NCBI GenBank assembly: GCA_902794125.1
Contig: CADBFX010000003.1
Location: 1-58,971 of the forward strand
DNA length: 58,971 bases
Direction of reading: 5' to 3'
DNA from: an uncultured Elusimicrobium sp.
GTDB taxonomy: Bacteria > Elusimicrobiota > Elusimicrobia > Elusimicrobiales > Elusimicrobiaceae
Positions 42,887 to 50,633 of the stretch are shown here, piece after piece. Both the position numbers and the translations under genes were made by a program. Position 1 is the stretch's first letter. Every line of letters begins with the position of its first letter. The notes beneath the pieces were generated by a model, which had not been told where the DNA came from, did no database searches, and saw only the letters and a list, made by a program, of their open reading frames with translations.

Positions 42887-43351
42887 ATGAAAAACGCATT
42901 TAAACGGGGTTTTACCCTGGTAGAACTGTTAGTGGTAGTTTTAATTATTGGTATTTTATCCAGTGTGGCTTTGCCGCAATATCAAAAAGCAGTAAACAAG
43001 AGTAAAGTAGCCGGTTATTGGCCTACCCTCAAAAACTTAGCCGAAGCTGCCAGGCTGTGTTCTTTGGAGAAAGGAAGCACTTGTAATTTAGATGAATTAG
43101 ATATAGAAGCCCCTACTTGCAAACCAATTTCCGGCGCAAGTAGTTGCCATTATTATGTAGGCGATTCTCATGCATATGTCGTATTCAGCAACATAGAAGG
43201 AGGCGATTTGTTTTTGGAGGTATATCCAGAGGGGCGATACTGTGAAGAATCTCATGCACCTGGACTTTGTGCCAAGTACGGAATGAAAGGCCCGATGACT
43301 AGTCCAACAAATGGCGTGAACAAATATGCATTAGATTCAACTTCTCGTTAA
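42887..43351 (+). CDS. Orphan type IV prepilin (PilE-like)
   Basis: 154-residue prepilin with leader MKNAFKRG and the near-ideal motif GFTLVELLVVVLIIGILSSV, then PQYQKAVNKSKVAGYWPTLKNLAEAA. Eight or so Cys in the soluble domain, including C-x5-C type pairs, point to a disulfide-rich head. Single-gene unit between a 17-bp inverted repeat and a strong terminator, so likely controlled independently of other pilins. Closest in style to the - strand prepilin at 2883. Confidence 0.92.
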   Translation: MKNAFKRGFTLVELLVVVLIIGILSSVALPQYQKAVNKSKVAGYWPTLKNLAEAARLCSLEKGSTCNLDELDIEAPTCKPISGASSCHYYVGDSHAYVVFSNIEGGDLFLEVYPEGRYCEESHAPGLCAKYGMKGPMTSPTNGVNKYALDSTSR

Positions 43352-43372
43352 ATTTGCGTAAAATTTGATAAT

Positions 43373-43402
43373 AAAAACCCCCGATGTGAGCCGGGGGTTT
43401 TT
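43373..43402. terminator. Bidirectional terminator after prepilin
   Basis: CCCCCG/CGGGGG stem with A5 and T5 flanks; also serves the convergent 43404-45314 gene. Confidence 0.9.
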
Positions 43403-43403
43403 A

Positions 43404-45314
43404 TTAGTAGTTTATGAGTCCTTGAAAAAAGTCGTCTTCTTTTTTCTTTTTCTTTTTTGCTGCTTTCCGGTCTTTTTGATACAGACGTTCCATTTCTCGT
43501 TGCAACCAATCGGGCAATACGTTGCCGACTTGGAATAATTTGGCATGGAAATCGGCTTCGTTGAATTTCTTGCCTTGTTTGTGGCGGTAGTGATCGCGCA
43601 CTTGTTCCAGAGCATCTAATCCTACCCAATAACTAACGGCTTTACCGGGATAGACGGCCGAGCTTTTTAACATGTCTTCAGCTTCGGCTTGATCCACCCC
43701 GTGCTCTTGCGTTAAGAAAGCCAGTGCGTCGCTGTACGAAAATTGGCGTAAGTGTAATTTAGCATCCACAAAGGCGGCCAAAGCGTGCTTATACTCATCC
43801 CAGGCCAGGAACAAAAGTTCTTCATCTTTATAAATGTACCCTTTTTCTTTGGCCAGGCGTTTGGCGTACATGCTCCAGCCGTTTGCCATCGTTTCCGACG
43901 GATACCAGCGGCGGATGAACGAGATATTTTCAGTAGCGCGGGCTTGATAATAGCGGCCCGGTACCAACTCGCCGCTGAGCATCAATTTACGGGTCGGTTC
44001 ATTGAAATCCCGTTGGGTTTGTTCTTTGCGAGACAAAGTGTTGCCGGACGGAACACGCAAGAAGAAATCCGTTTTGGAAGATACTTGATCACCGTACGGC
44101 GGCACAAATAAATAAGCCCGCGTATAAGAATAGTACTGCGGCATGGGTGATACTACAAACAGAATATTTTGCGCAGGTAAAGCACCCGTTTGGTTAAAGA
44201 ATCCTTCCAAGTGTTGCGCGTCAGCCTTCAACGTGGGAATAGGGTCCGGCGCGGACGCATTTTCTATTACTTGTTTGGCTACTGCGTAAAAATCTTGCCC
44301 GTTGCGGATGATGAGTCCTTTTCTTTTTTTCTTCTTGGCCGGTTTTTTAACCGGAGCTACCGGAGTTTCTCCGTTCCCGTCAATAATGGTAACCTCATCC
44401 GTTTCGGCAGCTTGTAAGAAAGGGTCCAAGGTTAAGGACAGTTGCCGTTGGGTTTGGGTAACTTTGGCGCTTAAATTTTTGACTACTTTGGAGGGGGTGT
44501 CGTTTACGCTGTAGAAATTTGTCAGCACGGCGGAATAATTATCTTCCCCTAAGCGAAAATCGGTAGAGTTTTCTTCTTGCGAGAATGTTTTAAACAAATC
44601 AAACATTTTCCGAGCGGCGCGTTTGGCTTCCAACATTTCCCGTTTGATTTGGTTGGAGGTAATGTCATCTTCGGCGGCTTCTAATAAAAATTCGGTTATT
44701 TCATCTAACGATAGATAGGCATAGTAGGCTTTTTCCATCGCTTGTTGGGCTAAAAACGGCGCTGGATTGGCAAGATTTTTTTCGGCCAGGGCCGCTACGG
44801 ACGGCAAAGCTTTAATGCGTTCTTCCAAGTCGGCGCGTTGGCGCAGGCGGGAAGACATTTGTTTTAAATACACGTCGTAAATGGCGTCTAATGCCTGGGC
44901 ATAATATAGAGGATCTTGCGTAACGCGGTTTTGTTCTTCTTGCCAAATGGCGGCTTGTAAATCTTTTTCTAATAGAGCGCGTTCGGCTTTTTTAGCGGCG
45001 GAAAGATTTTTTTCATCAACTTCATCTAATAAATGTTGCACGGAGCGCAACGCCGCCAGCGCAAATGCGCTTTGTTGTGATTCGCGGCGGTTGAGTTGGG
45101 AATTGGCTGCGTTTACCCCGATGCGGGTAGCGCGTTCCGGGTAGAAAGAGAGTAATACAGAGGAATAACGTTTAGCGGTTTCGTTAAGGGTGTTGTCCTC
45201 CATAATGGTGTCAATGTCGTCCAAATCCAAGGTTTCTTGGGCATAGGAACTGATCCAACCGCCGGCCAAGAAAGTAAAAGCTGTGGCGACGGCAAAATAA
45301 GTTAATTTTTTCAT
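43404..45314 (-). CDS. Exported DUF885-like protein lacking metal-binding residues
   Basis: 636 residues. Signal peptide (LTYFAVATAFTFLAGGWISSYAQ), a long helical region, a Lys-rich loop (KKPAKKKKRKG near 330), then a C-terminal half that follows the DUF885 metallopeptidase pattern: LMLSGELVPGRYYQ aligns with the family HExxPGHHxQ, and NGWSMYAKRLAKE aligns with EGWALYAE. Each presumed metal ligand is replaced: His by Gly448, His by Arg454 and Glu by Asn478. The Glu after the first ligand (Glu449) remains. The reading frame is intact, so this looks like a maintained pseudoenzyme rather than a decayed gene. Ends in a Lys-rich tail. Probably periplasmic. Confidence 0.8.
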   Translation of the reverse strand: MKKLTYFAVATAFTFLAGGWISSYAQETLDLDDIDTIMEDNTLNETAKRYSSVLLSFYPERATRIGVNAANSQLNRRESQQSAFALAALRSVQHLLDEVDEKNLSAAKKAERALLEKDLQAAIWQEEQNRVTQDPLYYAQALDAIYDVYLKQMSSRLRQRADLEERIKALPSVAALAEKNLANPAPFLAQQAMEKAYYAYLSLDEITEFLLEAAEDDITSNQIKREMLEAKRAARKMFDLFKTFSQEENSTDFRLGEDNYSAVLTNFYSVNDTPSKVVKNLSAKVTQTQRQLSLTLDPFLQAAETDEVTIIDGNGETPVAPVKKPAKKKKRKGLIIRNGQDFYAVAKQVIENASAPDPIPTLKADAQHLEGFFNQTGALPAQNILFVVSPMPQYYSYTRAYLFVPPYGDQVSSKTDFFLRVPSGNTLSRKEQTQRDFNEPTRKLMLSGELVPGRYYQARATENISFIRRWYPSETMANGWSMYAKRLAKEKGYIYKDEELLFLAWDEYKHALAAFVDAKLHLRQFSYSDALAFLTQEHGVDQAEAEDMLKSSAVYPGKAVSYWVGLDALEQVRDHYRHKQGKKFNEADFHAKLFQVGNVLPDWLQREMERLYQKDRKAAKKKKKKEDDFFQGLINY

Positions 45315-45350
45315 GATAAATTATCCCTGTAATAAAAATAAAGTTACCCC

Positions 45351-45437
45351 TTATTTTAAACGTTTATGGAGATAGTTGTCAACGTAACGACGGGCAATCT
45401 CCGGCGCGGTGGGGGCGAAGCGTCCATTTATAGCAAG
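45351..45437 (-). pseudogene. Possible C-terminal remnant of a lost gene
   Basis: On the - strand, upstream of the DUF885-like gene, a 28-codon open stretch ends in a stop and reads APTAPEIARRYVDNYLHKRLK at its C-terminus. This is a protein-like sequence with no plausible start codon. It could be the tail of a deleted gene. Product unknown; may be chance. Confidence 0.3.
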
Positions 45438-45476
45438 TCAAATTTTTAAGCATTTTTCTTGTTCGTTTAAATCTGT

Positions 45477-45550
45477 TATAATAAATAAAGTAGCGGGCTT
45501 AGTAAGCCCGGCTCCGAGATTTAGACGTGGCTTACAAAGCGCCGTCGTAA
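45477..45550 (+). other. Promoter followed by two tandem hairpins
   Basis: TATAAT at 45477-45482. Then a perfect 7-bp hairpin CGGGCTT-agt-AAGCCCG (45494-45510) and a second one pairing GACG..GCTT with AAGC..CGTC (45524-45546). No open frame and no T-run. Could be a leader of the tRNA-Lys transcript or a small RNA. Not recognised. Confidence 0.4.
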
Positions 45551-45577
45551 ACCTTCCTTTTATCTCTTTTAATATGG

Positions 45578-45583
45578 TATAAT
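45578..45583 (+). promoter_or_regulatory. -10 box of tRNA-Lys
   Basis: TATAAT 9 nt before the tRNA. Confidence 0.55.
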
Positions 45584-45592
45584 AAACTATCC

Positions 45593-45665
45593 GGGCCATT
45601 AGCTCAGTTGGTAGAGCAGACGCCTCTTAAGCGTAAGGTCGTGAGTTCGAGCCTCACATGGCCCA
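45593..45665 (+). tRNA. tRNA-Lys (CTT)
   Basis: 73 nt. Acceptor GGGCCAT/ATGGCCC, anticodon loop CTCTTAA, T-arm GTGAG-TTCGAGC-CTCAC, discriminator A, no encoded CCA. The outermost anticodon-stem pair (27-43) is a G-A mismatch. Confidence 0.93.
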
Positions 45666-45666
45666 T

Positions 45667-45722
45667 GTACGCCTTAGGAGCGTATGGAGTGATCCGTGAG
45701 GGTTCAAGTCCCTCTCCGTCCA
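45667..45722 (+). pseudogene. 5'-truncated tRNA-Leu (TAG)
   Basis: Contains a complete anticodon arm (TACGC-CTTAGGA-GCGTA, anticodon TAG), the long variable arm, T-arm GAGGG-TTCAAGT-CCCTC and 3' acceptor strand TCCGTCC plus A. The 5' acceptor strand and D-arm are missing: the sequence directly upstream is the 3' end of tRNA-Lys, 1 nt away. It cannot fold as a tRNA. Looks like a deletion removing the spacer and the 5' half of the gene. Confidence 0.88.
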
Positions 45723-45761
45723 TATTTTTTCGGTAAGTAGCCGAGTAAGAGGAGTGTAAAG

Positions 45762-47051
45762 ATGTCCATTTTCAAAACCGCCCAAGCGGGTGAAGTAAAA
45801 ACCAAACAACTAGGTAAAGAAGGTTGCCGTGTGACGTTGTCGGTAGAAGCGGCTGCTTCGTTAGTTTCCAAAAGTTTTCAAAACGCTGCCGTACAAGTGC
45901 AATCCCGTGCGCAAATGCAAGGTTTTCGCGCCGGAAAAGTACCGCTTGATTTAGTAAAACAAAATTTTGGTAGCCATATTAAAGAACGTGCGTTGGATTT
46001 AACCGTTAAAGCCGCTATCAACGCCGCGTTGGCCGACGCTAAATTAGATGCTGTTGCCGTGCCCACCTTAACAAAAGCCGATTTTAATCACTTTGCGGAA
46101 ACGGCCCCTTTTACGTTTGAAATTGCCGTAGATGTAGCTCCGGAATTTGACGTAAAAGATTATAAAGGTATTGAAATTACCAAAAAGCCGGAAACCGCCA
46201 CCGAAGAAGATGTAAAAGAAAATTTGGACCGCGTATTAGACGCTAATGCCCGCTTGGAAAGCGCGGCTGAAGGCGCCACGATTGATGATAAATGCTACGC
46301 GGTTATTCACTACACCGGCAAACGCAACGGCACGGATGATTATAAATTAAGTGCCGATAGCGAACTGGTGGATATGTCTGCCCCGCAAACCATGCCCGGT
46401 TTGGCCGAAGCGTTAAAAGGCCTTAAAAAAGGTGATGTAAAAGACGTCGAAGCCAAAGACGGTCAAGACAATGTTTCTTACCACGTAACGGTGGACGATA
46501 TTAAAAACAAAATCGTGCCCGCGTTGGATGATAACTTTGCCAAAGATATGGGGTTTGATACGTTGGACGCTCTTAAAGCCAAAGTGAAAGAAAGTTTAGA
46601 TGCCGAAGCCAAACAAGCTTCCACGCGCGACGAAGTGGCTCAAATCGAAAACCACCTCGTTAAAATGAATAATTTTGAACTTCCCCAAAGCTTGGTGGAA
46701 GAATATACGGAATCTTCGCTTCACAATTTCGTGCATAGCATGACGAACCTTAAACACGATGAATTGACGGAAGAACAACACAAAGCGTTTGAAGAACGCG
46801 TCCGCCCCACCGTGGAAAAAGACTTGCGCTTGGGTTACATCGTGCACGCAATTGCCAAAAAAGAAAACCTGGAAGCTGTGGAAGCCGATTGGCAGGCCGA
46901 GTTAGATAAGAGCATTGCCACCAACGGCAAAAATAAAGAAGACGAAAAGAAAATCAAAGCGTTTTTCGCAGAACGCAAAGCCCACATCTTGGCTACGCTC
47001 ACGGAACGCAAAGTATTTGATTTCTTGAAATCTCAAGCAAAATATAAATAA
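45762..47051 (+). CDS. tig: Trigger factor
   Basis: 429-residue ribosome-bound chaperone. N-terminal domain with the ribosome-docking loop GFRAGKVP (consensus GFRPGKVP; Pro is Ala here), a central FKBP-like PPIase domain (YAVIHYTGKRNGTDDYKL), and a long helical C-terminal cradle. Standard length. In many bacteria tig precedes clpP-clpX-lon; here clpP and lon lie about 12 kb away. AGGAG ribosome-binding site; follows the tRNA cluster. Confidence 0.96.
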   Translation: MSIFKTAQAGEVKTKQLGKEGCRVTLSVEAAASLVSKSFQNAAVQVQSRAQMQGFRAGKVPLDLVKQNFGSHIKERALDLTVKAAINAALADAKLDAVAVPTLTKADFNHFAETAPFTFEIAVDVAPEFDVKDYKGIEITKKPETATEEDVKENLDRVLDANARLESAAEGATIDDKCYAVIHYTGKRNGTDDYKLSADSELVDMSAPQTMPGLAEALKGLKKGDVKDVEAKDGQDNVSYHVTVDDIKNKIVPALDDNFAKDMGFDTLDALKAKVKESLDAEAKQASTRDEVAQIENHLVKMNNFELPQSLVEEYTESSLHNFVHSMTNLKHDELTEEQHKAFEERVRPTVEKDLRLGYIVHAIAKKENLEAVEADWQAELDKSIATNGKNKEDEKKIKAFFAERKAHILATLTERKVFDFLKSQAKYK

Positions 47052-47054
47052 CTC

Positions 47055-47207
47055 TGTACGCATAAAGGAAACCTCCGCCCCGACTAAGACGGAGCGTCCT
47101 TTGTGCACTTAGCAGGCCGTTTTCCAGGTTGTATATTTATCATACGAACCCAGGATTAACGGTTTTAACCTCAAACAGGCGGGCTTGCTGGCCCGCCTGT
47201 TTTTTTA
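47055..47207 (+). ncRNA. Candidate structured RNA or long tig 3' UTR with terminator
   Basis: Three helices in a row without an open frame. (1) GCATAAAGGA/TCCTTTGTGC, 10 bp (47060-47106), enclosing CTCCG/CGGAG with a 12-nt loop. (2) A 16-bp composite stem 47117-47162 (CCGTT, TCC, GGTT, GTAT paired with ATAC, AACC, GGA, AACGG). (3) A strong terminator AAACAGGCGGGC/GCCCGCCTGTTT with T-run (47173-47207). A TATAAA that could act as -10 lies at 47043. It matches neither SRP RNA nor the tRNA-like ends of tmRNA by eye. Confidence 0.5.
47173..47207 (+). terminator. Terminator after tig / candidate RNA
   Basis: 12-bp stem AAACAGGCGGGC/GCCCGCCTGTTT, 6-nt loop, T8. Confidence 0.95.
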
Positions 47208-47231
47208 TGGGTGTCAACGGCGTTAATTTGC

Positions 47232-47237
47232 TATAAT
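47232..47237 (+). promoter_or_regulatory. -10 box of SpoIID-like gene, probably leaderless
   Basis: TATAAT ends 6 nt before ATG 47244, with no Shine-Dalgarno sequence. Confidence 0.6.
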
Positions 47238-47243
47238 TTGTAT

Positions 47244-49385
47244 ATGGGAAAACAGCGTTTTTTGGGCCTGTTAGCCGGCCTTTTATTTACTGCCCCGTTT
47301 TTAACCGCGCAAGTATTGCCCGCGCCGGAAGATGCCGTGCCTGTTCATAAGGTATCTTTGGCCGCTACGCGTGCTAGCAGTAATTTAAACGAAGTACTTC
47401 TACACCAAAGCGCAATGGACTATTCGCTTCCGCCGGAGGTTGCCCACGTTGTACAAAAATGCGTTGCCGGGGAAGAGGAAGAATGTTATTTCTCGTTAAA
47501 AACATTTGAAAACGATACCAACCCGGTGGTGGCGGCTGCCGCTAATTTGGAACTAGCTGTTTTGTCTCTGCAGCGCGGTTTAATTAAACAAGCCCAAAAT
47601 TATATTTTGCAAGCCGGTGCCAAATCGCCCGACGATCCGTTTATTCAACTTACCAAAGGTTGGCTGTTGCTTTCTGCCGGGAAATATAAAAAAGCACGTC
47701 ACGCGTTTGAAGAACTGTTGTATCTAACGGCTGATTTTGAATATGTTTCTTCGGCTAAATTAGGTAAAGCGTTATCTCTTTATTTTGAAGGGAAAAAGAA
47801 AGAAGCCGTTTCGGAACTACAATACTTATACACGTCTAATCCGTACACCATTTCGTTTGTTTCTTTTTGGCTCGGTAAAATTTCTTCTGAAATAAAAGCC
47901 TCCAAAAAATTAGCCCCGGTATTTTTGCAACAATCTCTGTCGCACGACGAGCGTAACTATGCAGCTGCTGCGCTATTTGCCAAACTTTCCGAAAAAGAAA
48001 AAAACGATTTACGATCCTGGCAATATTACGCTACGTTATACAGTTTAGACCCGAAGAATAAACAGCTATCTAAAAAAATAGAAAAATACGCACATGAGAT
48101 GGGTGATAAGAGTATTGATTATCTGTTTTATTTACGTCTGGAACAACCCATTGTGCATGAAATGGTTTCTACTCCGTCGGAACTTGTTAAAATGGCGCTG
48201 TATGCTAATAACGCACAGGAGCCGCAACTGCTCACCCAAACCAGTGTTATGGGTTCCGGCGCGTGGCGCATTACCGACGAAAAATTAGGGGAAGTGCTAC
48301 GGGTGGCATCGTATTCGGATAAACACATTGTTTTTAACCCACAAACAGGCGGTGTAGATTTAAAAGACGCCAAAGGCCACGTTGAATTTTCCGCCAAGCG
48401 TCCGTTTACGCTAACATTGGATAACAACCGTCGTACTTTGCTAGTGCATCATACGTTGGCCGAGAATATTTTTGCTGCCGATTTAAGTGATAAAGAATTA
48501 AAAGGTTCCTTAACGGTTATTCCTCGCCCGAACGGATTTTTACTCTTAAATCAAGTAAACGCGGAAGATTTAATTCCAGCGCTTTTGGCTACCCAAGCGC
48601 AAGATATTAAACACACTGCTGCCCTAAAAGCATTGGCGGTTGTATTCCGCTCGGCCCTGTTAGATGCGGTTGAGAAAAATAAAAATAAACCTTACCACAT
48701 TACCGATAACGATGTGGCATTTCAATTCAAAGGTGTTAACCTCGTTTTTAAAGAGTTGTTAGATGTTTCAAAAGCGTCCGGAAATATCCGCCTTACGCAA
48801 GCCCCGGCCGGCTATTATGCCGACTGCGGGGTAGTAACGGCAGATGGCTTAGCCAATACGGCTAAACGTCCCAATTACGTATTTTCGCCCGCTAACATTA
48901 GTAAATACATCTTGTCCAACCCACCGGAGGATTTATATTCCCGTCCGGAAGATCCCACCCGTTGGGCTAGCATCAAATGGATGTATTGGTACGAAGGAAA
49001 AGACATAGAAAAACGTCTGGCCTATAAACAAGACATCGGCAAACTGCGTGCTATTATTCCCGTGCGCTACACACCGCAAGGGCGCATTTTGTCCATGCGT
49101 TTTGAAGGCAGCAAAGGTTCGTACGAAACCCAAACTCCGCAAGAGACCGCATTTATTTTAAGTGCGGGCACCATGCGTTCCAACCTGTTTGATATTATTC
49201 CCTTCTATCAAGGGACAACTATCAAAAGCGTCTTGGTTCGCGGCTATGATACGGGGCTTGGCTACGGGCTTTGTCTGCGCGGTGCAGACGGTCAAGCAAA
49301 ACAGGGAGCGGACTACATGGCGATTATTAAGTACTATTTCCCACAAGCCCGCATTCTGAACACTACAACAGGAACGGTTAACTAA
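47244..49385 (+). CDS. Exported TPR protein with degenerate SpoIID/LytB-like domain
   Basis: 713 residues. Signal peptide (FLGLLAGLLFTAPFLTAQ), TPR-like helices (about 60-290, e.g. KGWLLLSAGKYKKARHAFEEL), a beta region, then a C-terminal domain. In it DLIPALLATQ...ALKALAVVFRSAL (about residues 442-475) aligns with the SpoIID pattern VVPSEMP...EALKAQAVAARTYA, and RGYDTGLGYGLCLRGADG aligns with GRGYGHGVGMSQYGA. The catalytic Glu of the family and the GHG motif are not conserved. So it may bind glycan without cleaving it, or be a distant relative. ATG at 47244 is chosen; GTG at 47211 lies before the promoter -10 box. Followed directly by a glycosyltransferase gene. Confidence 0.72.
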   Translation: MGKQRFLGLLAGLLFTAPFLTAQVLPAPEDAVPVHKVSLAATRASSNLNEVLLHQSAMDYSLPPEVAHVVQKCVAGEEEECYFSLKTFENDTNPVVAAAANLELAVLSLQRGLIKQAQNYILQAGAKSPDDPFIQLTKGWLLLSAGKYKKARHAFEELLYLTADFEYVSSAKLGKALSLYFEGKKKEAVSELQYLYTSNPYTISFVSFWLGKISSEIKASKKLAPVFLQQSLSHDERNYAAAALFAKLSEKEKNDLRSWQYYATLYSLDPKNKQLSKKIEKYAHEMGDKSIDYLFYLRLEQPIVHEMVSTPSELVKMALYANNAQEPQLLTQTSVMGSGAWRITDEKLGEVLRVASYSDKHIVFNPQTGGVDLKDAKGHVEFSAKRPFTLTLDNNRRTLLVHHTLAENIFAADLSDKELKGSLTVIPRPNGFLLLNQVNAEDLIPALLATQAQDIKHTAALKALAVVFRSALLDAVEKNKNKPYHITDNDVAFQFKGVNLVFKELLDVSKASGNIRLTQAPAGYYADCGVVTADGLANTAKRPNYVFSPANISKYILSNPPEDLYSRPEDPTRWASIKWMYWYEGKDIEKRLAYKQDIGKLRAIIPVRYTPQGRILSMRFEGSKGSYETQTPQETAFILSAGTMRSNLFDIIPFYQGTTIKSVLVRGYDTGLGYGLCLRGADGQAKQGADYMAIIKYYFPQARILNTTTGTVN

Positions 49386-50633
49386 ATGGAAAAAACGAAA
49401 ATTCTATATTTCATCACGCGCATGGACCAGGGCGGTGCCCAAGCCAGCGTGCTTACCACGATGAAAAACATCAATAGACAGCAATTTGATGTTTATTTGG
49501 CTACGGGCCCCGGTGGCCGGTTGGACGGCAAAATAAAAGCAGATCCTTCCCGGATATTTTTTATTAAAGCCCTAAAACACGATATCCACCCCAAATATAT
49601 CTTTCACGATTTGGTGGCCTTTTTCCAAATGGGGTATGTGTTACGTCGTGTCAAGCCCGATATCGTGCATACCAACGCTCCCAAAGCCGGTGTGCTGGGG
49701 CGTTTAGCCGCGCGTATTTTTTGGCGCCGCGCCAAAGTGGTTCATACTTTCCACGGCTTGGGTTTTGCTAAAGAGCAAGGGGAAAAACAATTTAAATTTT
49801 TCGTCATGGTAGAAAAGTTTTGCGCCCGGTTTACCGACGTGCTTATTTTTGTTTCCCGCAAAAATGCCACAGAGGCCAAACAGCTGGGTATCGGCAAAAG
49901 TGTACGCACGGAACTGATTCGTGCGGGCATTAATTTTAATCCTATCTTGCCGCTCAAATTTGACCCGGTAGCCAAAAAGGCCTCGCTTAAAATCCCGGCC
50001 AATGCCCGGGTGGTCTTGGCGTTAGCTAATTTTAAACCGCTTAAAAACCCGATTCATTTCGTTTTGGCGGCTTACAAAGTGCTTAGCCAAATGAAAAACG
50101 TATATTTCATTTTCACGGGTGAAGGCCCGCTTAAACAAACGGCTGAAAATTTGGCTAAAAATTTGAGTATAGACAAACAAGTTTTATTTCCGGGTTGGCG
50201 TAATGACGCGTTGGAACTATTGGCGATTAGCGATGTGTTTGCCAGTGTGTCACTACGCGAAGGGTTACCCATGTCGCTTCTGGAAGCCATGGCCATGCGG
50301 GTTCCGGCCGTTTGCTACAACGTGGACGGTATTAGCGAAGTAGTAACGGATAATAAAACCGGCTTTTTAGTTAGCCCCAGCGACATTAATACCTTTGCCG
50401 ATAAATTAAAAGTGCTATTACGTCACAGTGCGTTGCGCGAACGGTTTGAAGCCGCTATTGATCACCGGGACTATTCCGAATTTACTTCCGTTACCATGGT
50501 AAAAAAACAGGAACGGCTTTACCGCAGTTTAGTGCCGCCCACCAAGAAAAACGGCGGCAAACGGCGCTTTTTCCGCCGTCGCAGACATTTTAGAAAACCG
50601 CACCAGGGGGAGAATCATGGATTACGCAATTAA
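49386..50633 (+). CDS. Glycosyltransferase, GT4 family
   Basis: 415 residues, GT-B fold. N-terminal MDQGGAQASVLTTMKNI (the GGA loop of GT4 enzymes), HTNAPKAGVLGRLAAR, then the C-terminal nucleotide-sugar domain with VLALANFKPLKNP, FTGEGPLKQTAENLA and the EX7E motif in REGLPMSLLEAMAM. Ends in a very basic tail (RRFFRRRRHFRK), perhaps for membrane attachment. Sugar donor and acceptor unknown; likely surface polysaccharide synthesis. Starts 1 nt after the SpoIID-like gene and overlaps the start of the acyl-CoA dehydrogenase remnant by 17 nt. Confidence 0.92.
   Translation: MEKTKILYFITRMDQGGAQASVLTTMKNINRQQFDVYLATGPGGRLDGKIKADPSRIFFIKALKHDIHPKYIFHDLVAFFQMGYVLRRVKPDIVHTNAPKAGVLGRLAARIFWRRAKVVHTFHGLGFAKEQGEKQFKFFVMVEKFCARFTDVLIFVSRKNATEAKQLGIGKSVRTELIRAGINFNPILPLKFDPVAKKASLKIPANARVVLALANFKPLKNPIHFVLAAYKVLSQMKNVYFIFTGEGPLKQTAENLAKNLSIDKQVLFPGWRNDALELLAISDVFASVSLREGLPMSLLEAMAMRVPAVCYNVDGISEVVTDNKTGFLVSPSDINTFADKLKVLLRHSALRERFEAAIDHRDYSEFTSVTMVKKQERLYRSLVPPTKKNGGKRRFFRRRRHFRKPHQGENHGLRN

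Noticed and set aside
45494..45546. SRP RNA, 5S rRNA or T-box leader
   Set aside because: The SRP tetraloop/asymmetric-loop sequence, 5S conserved loops and T-box motif are all absent.
47211..47243. GTG at 47211 as start of the SpoIID-like protein
   Set aside because: It lies upstream of the -10 box and just after the terminator of the previous unit, and adds residues before a clean signal peptide.
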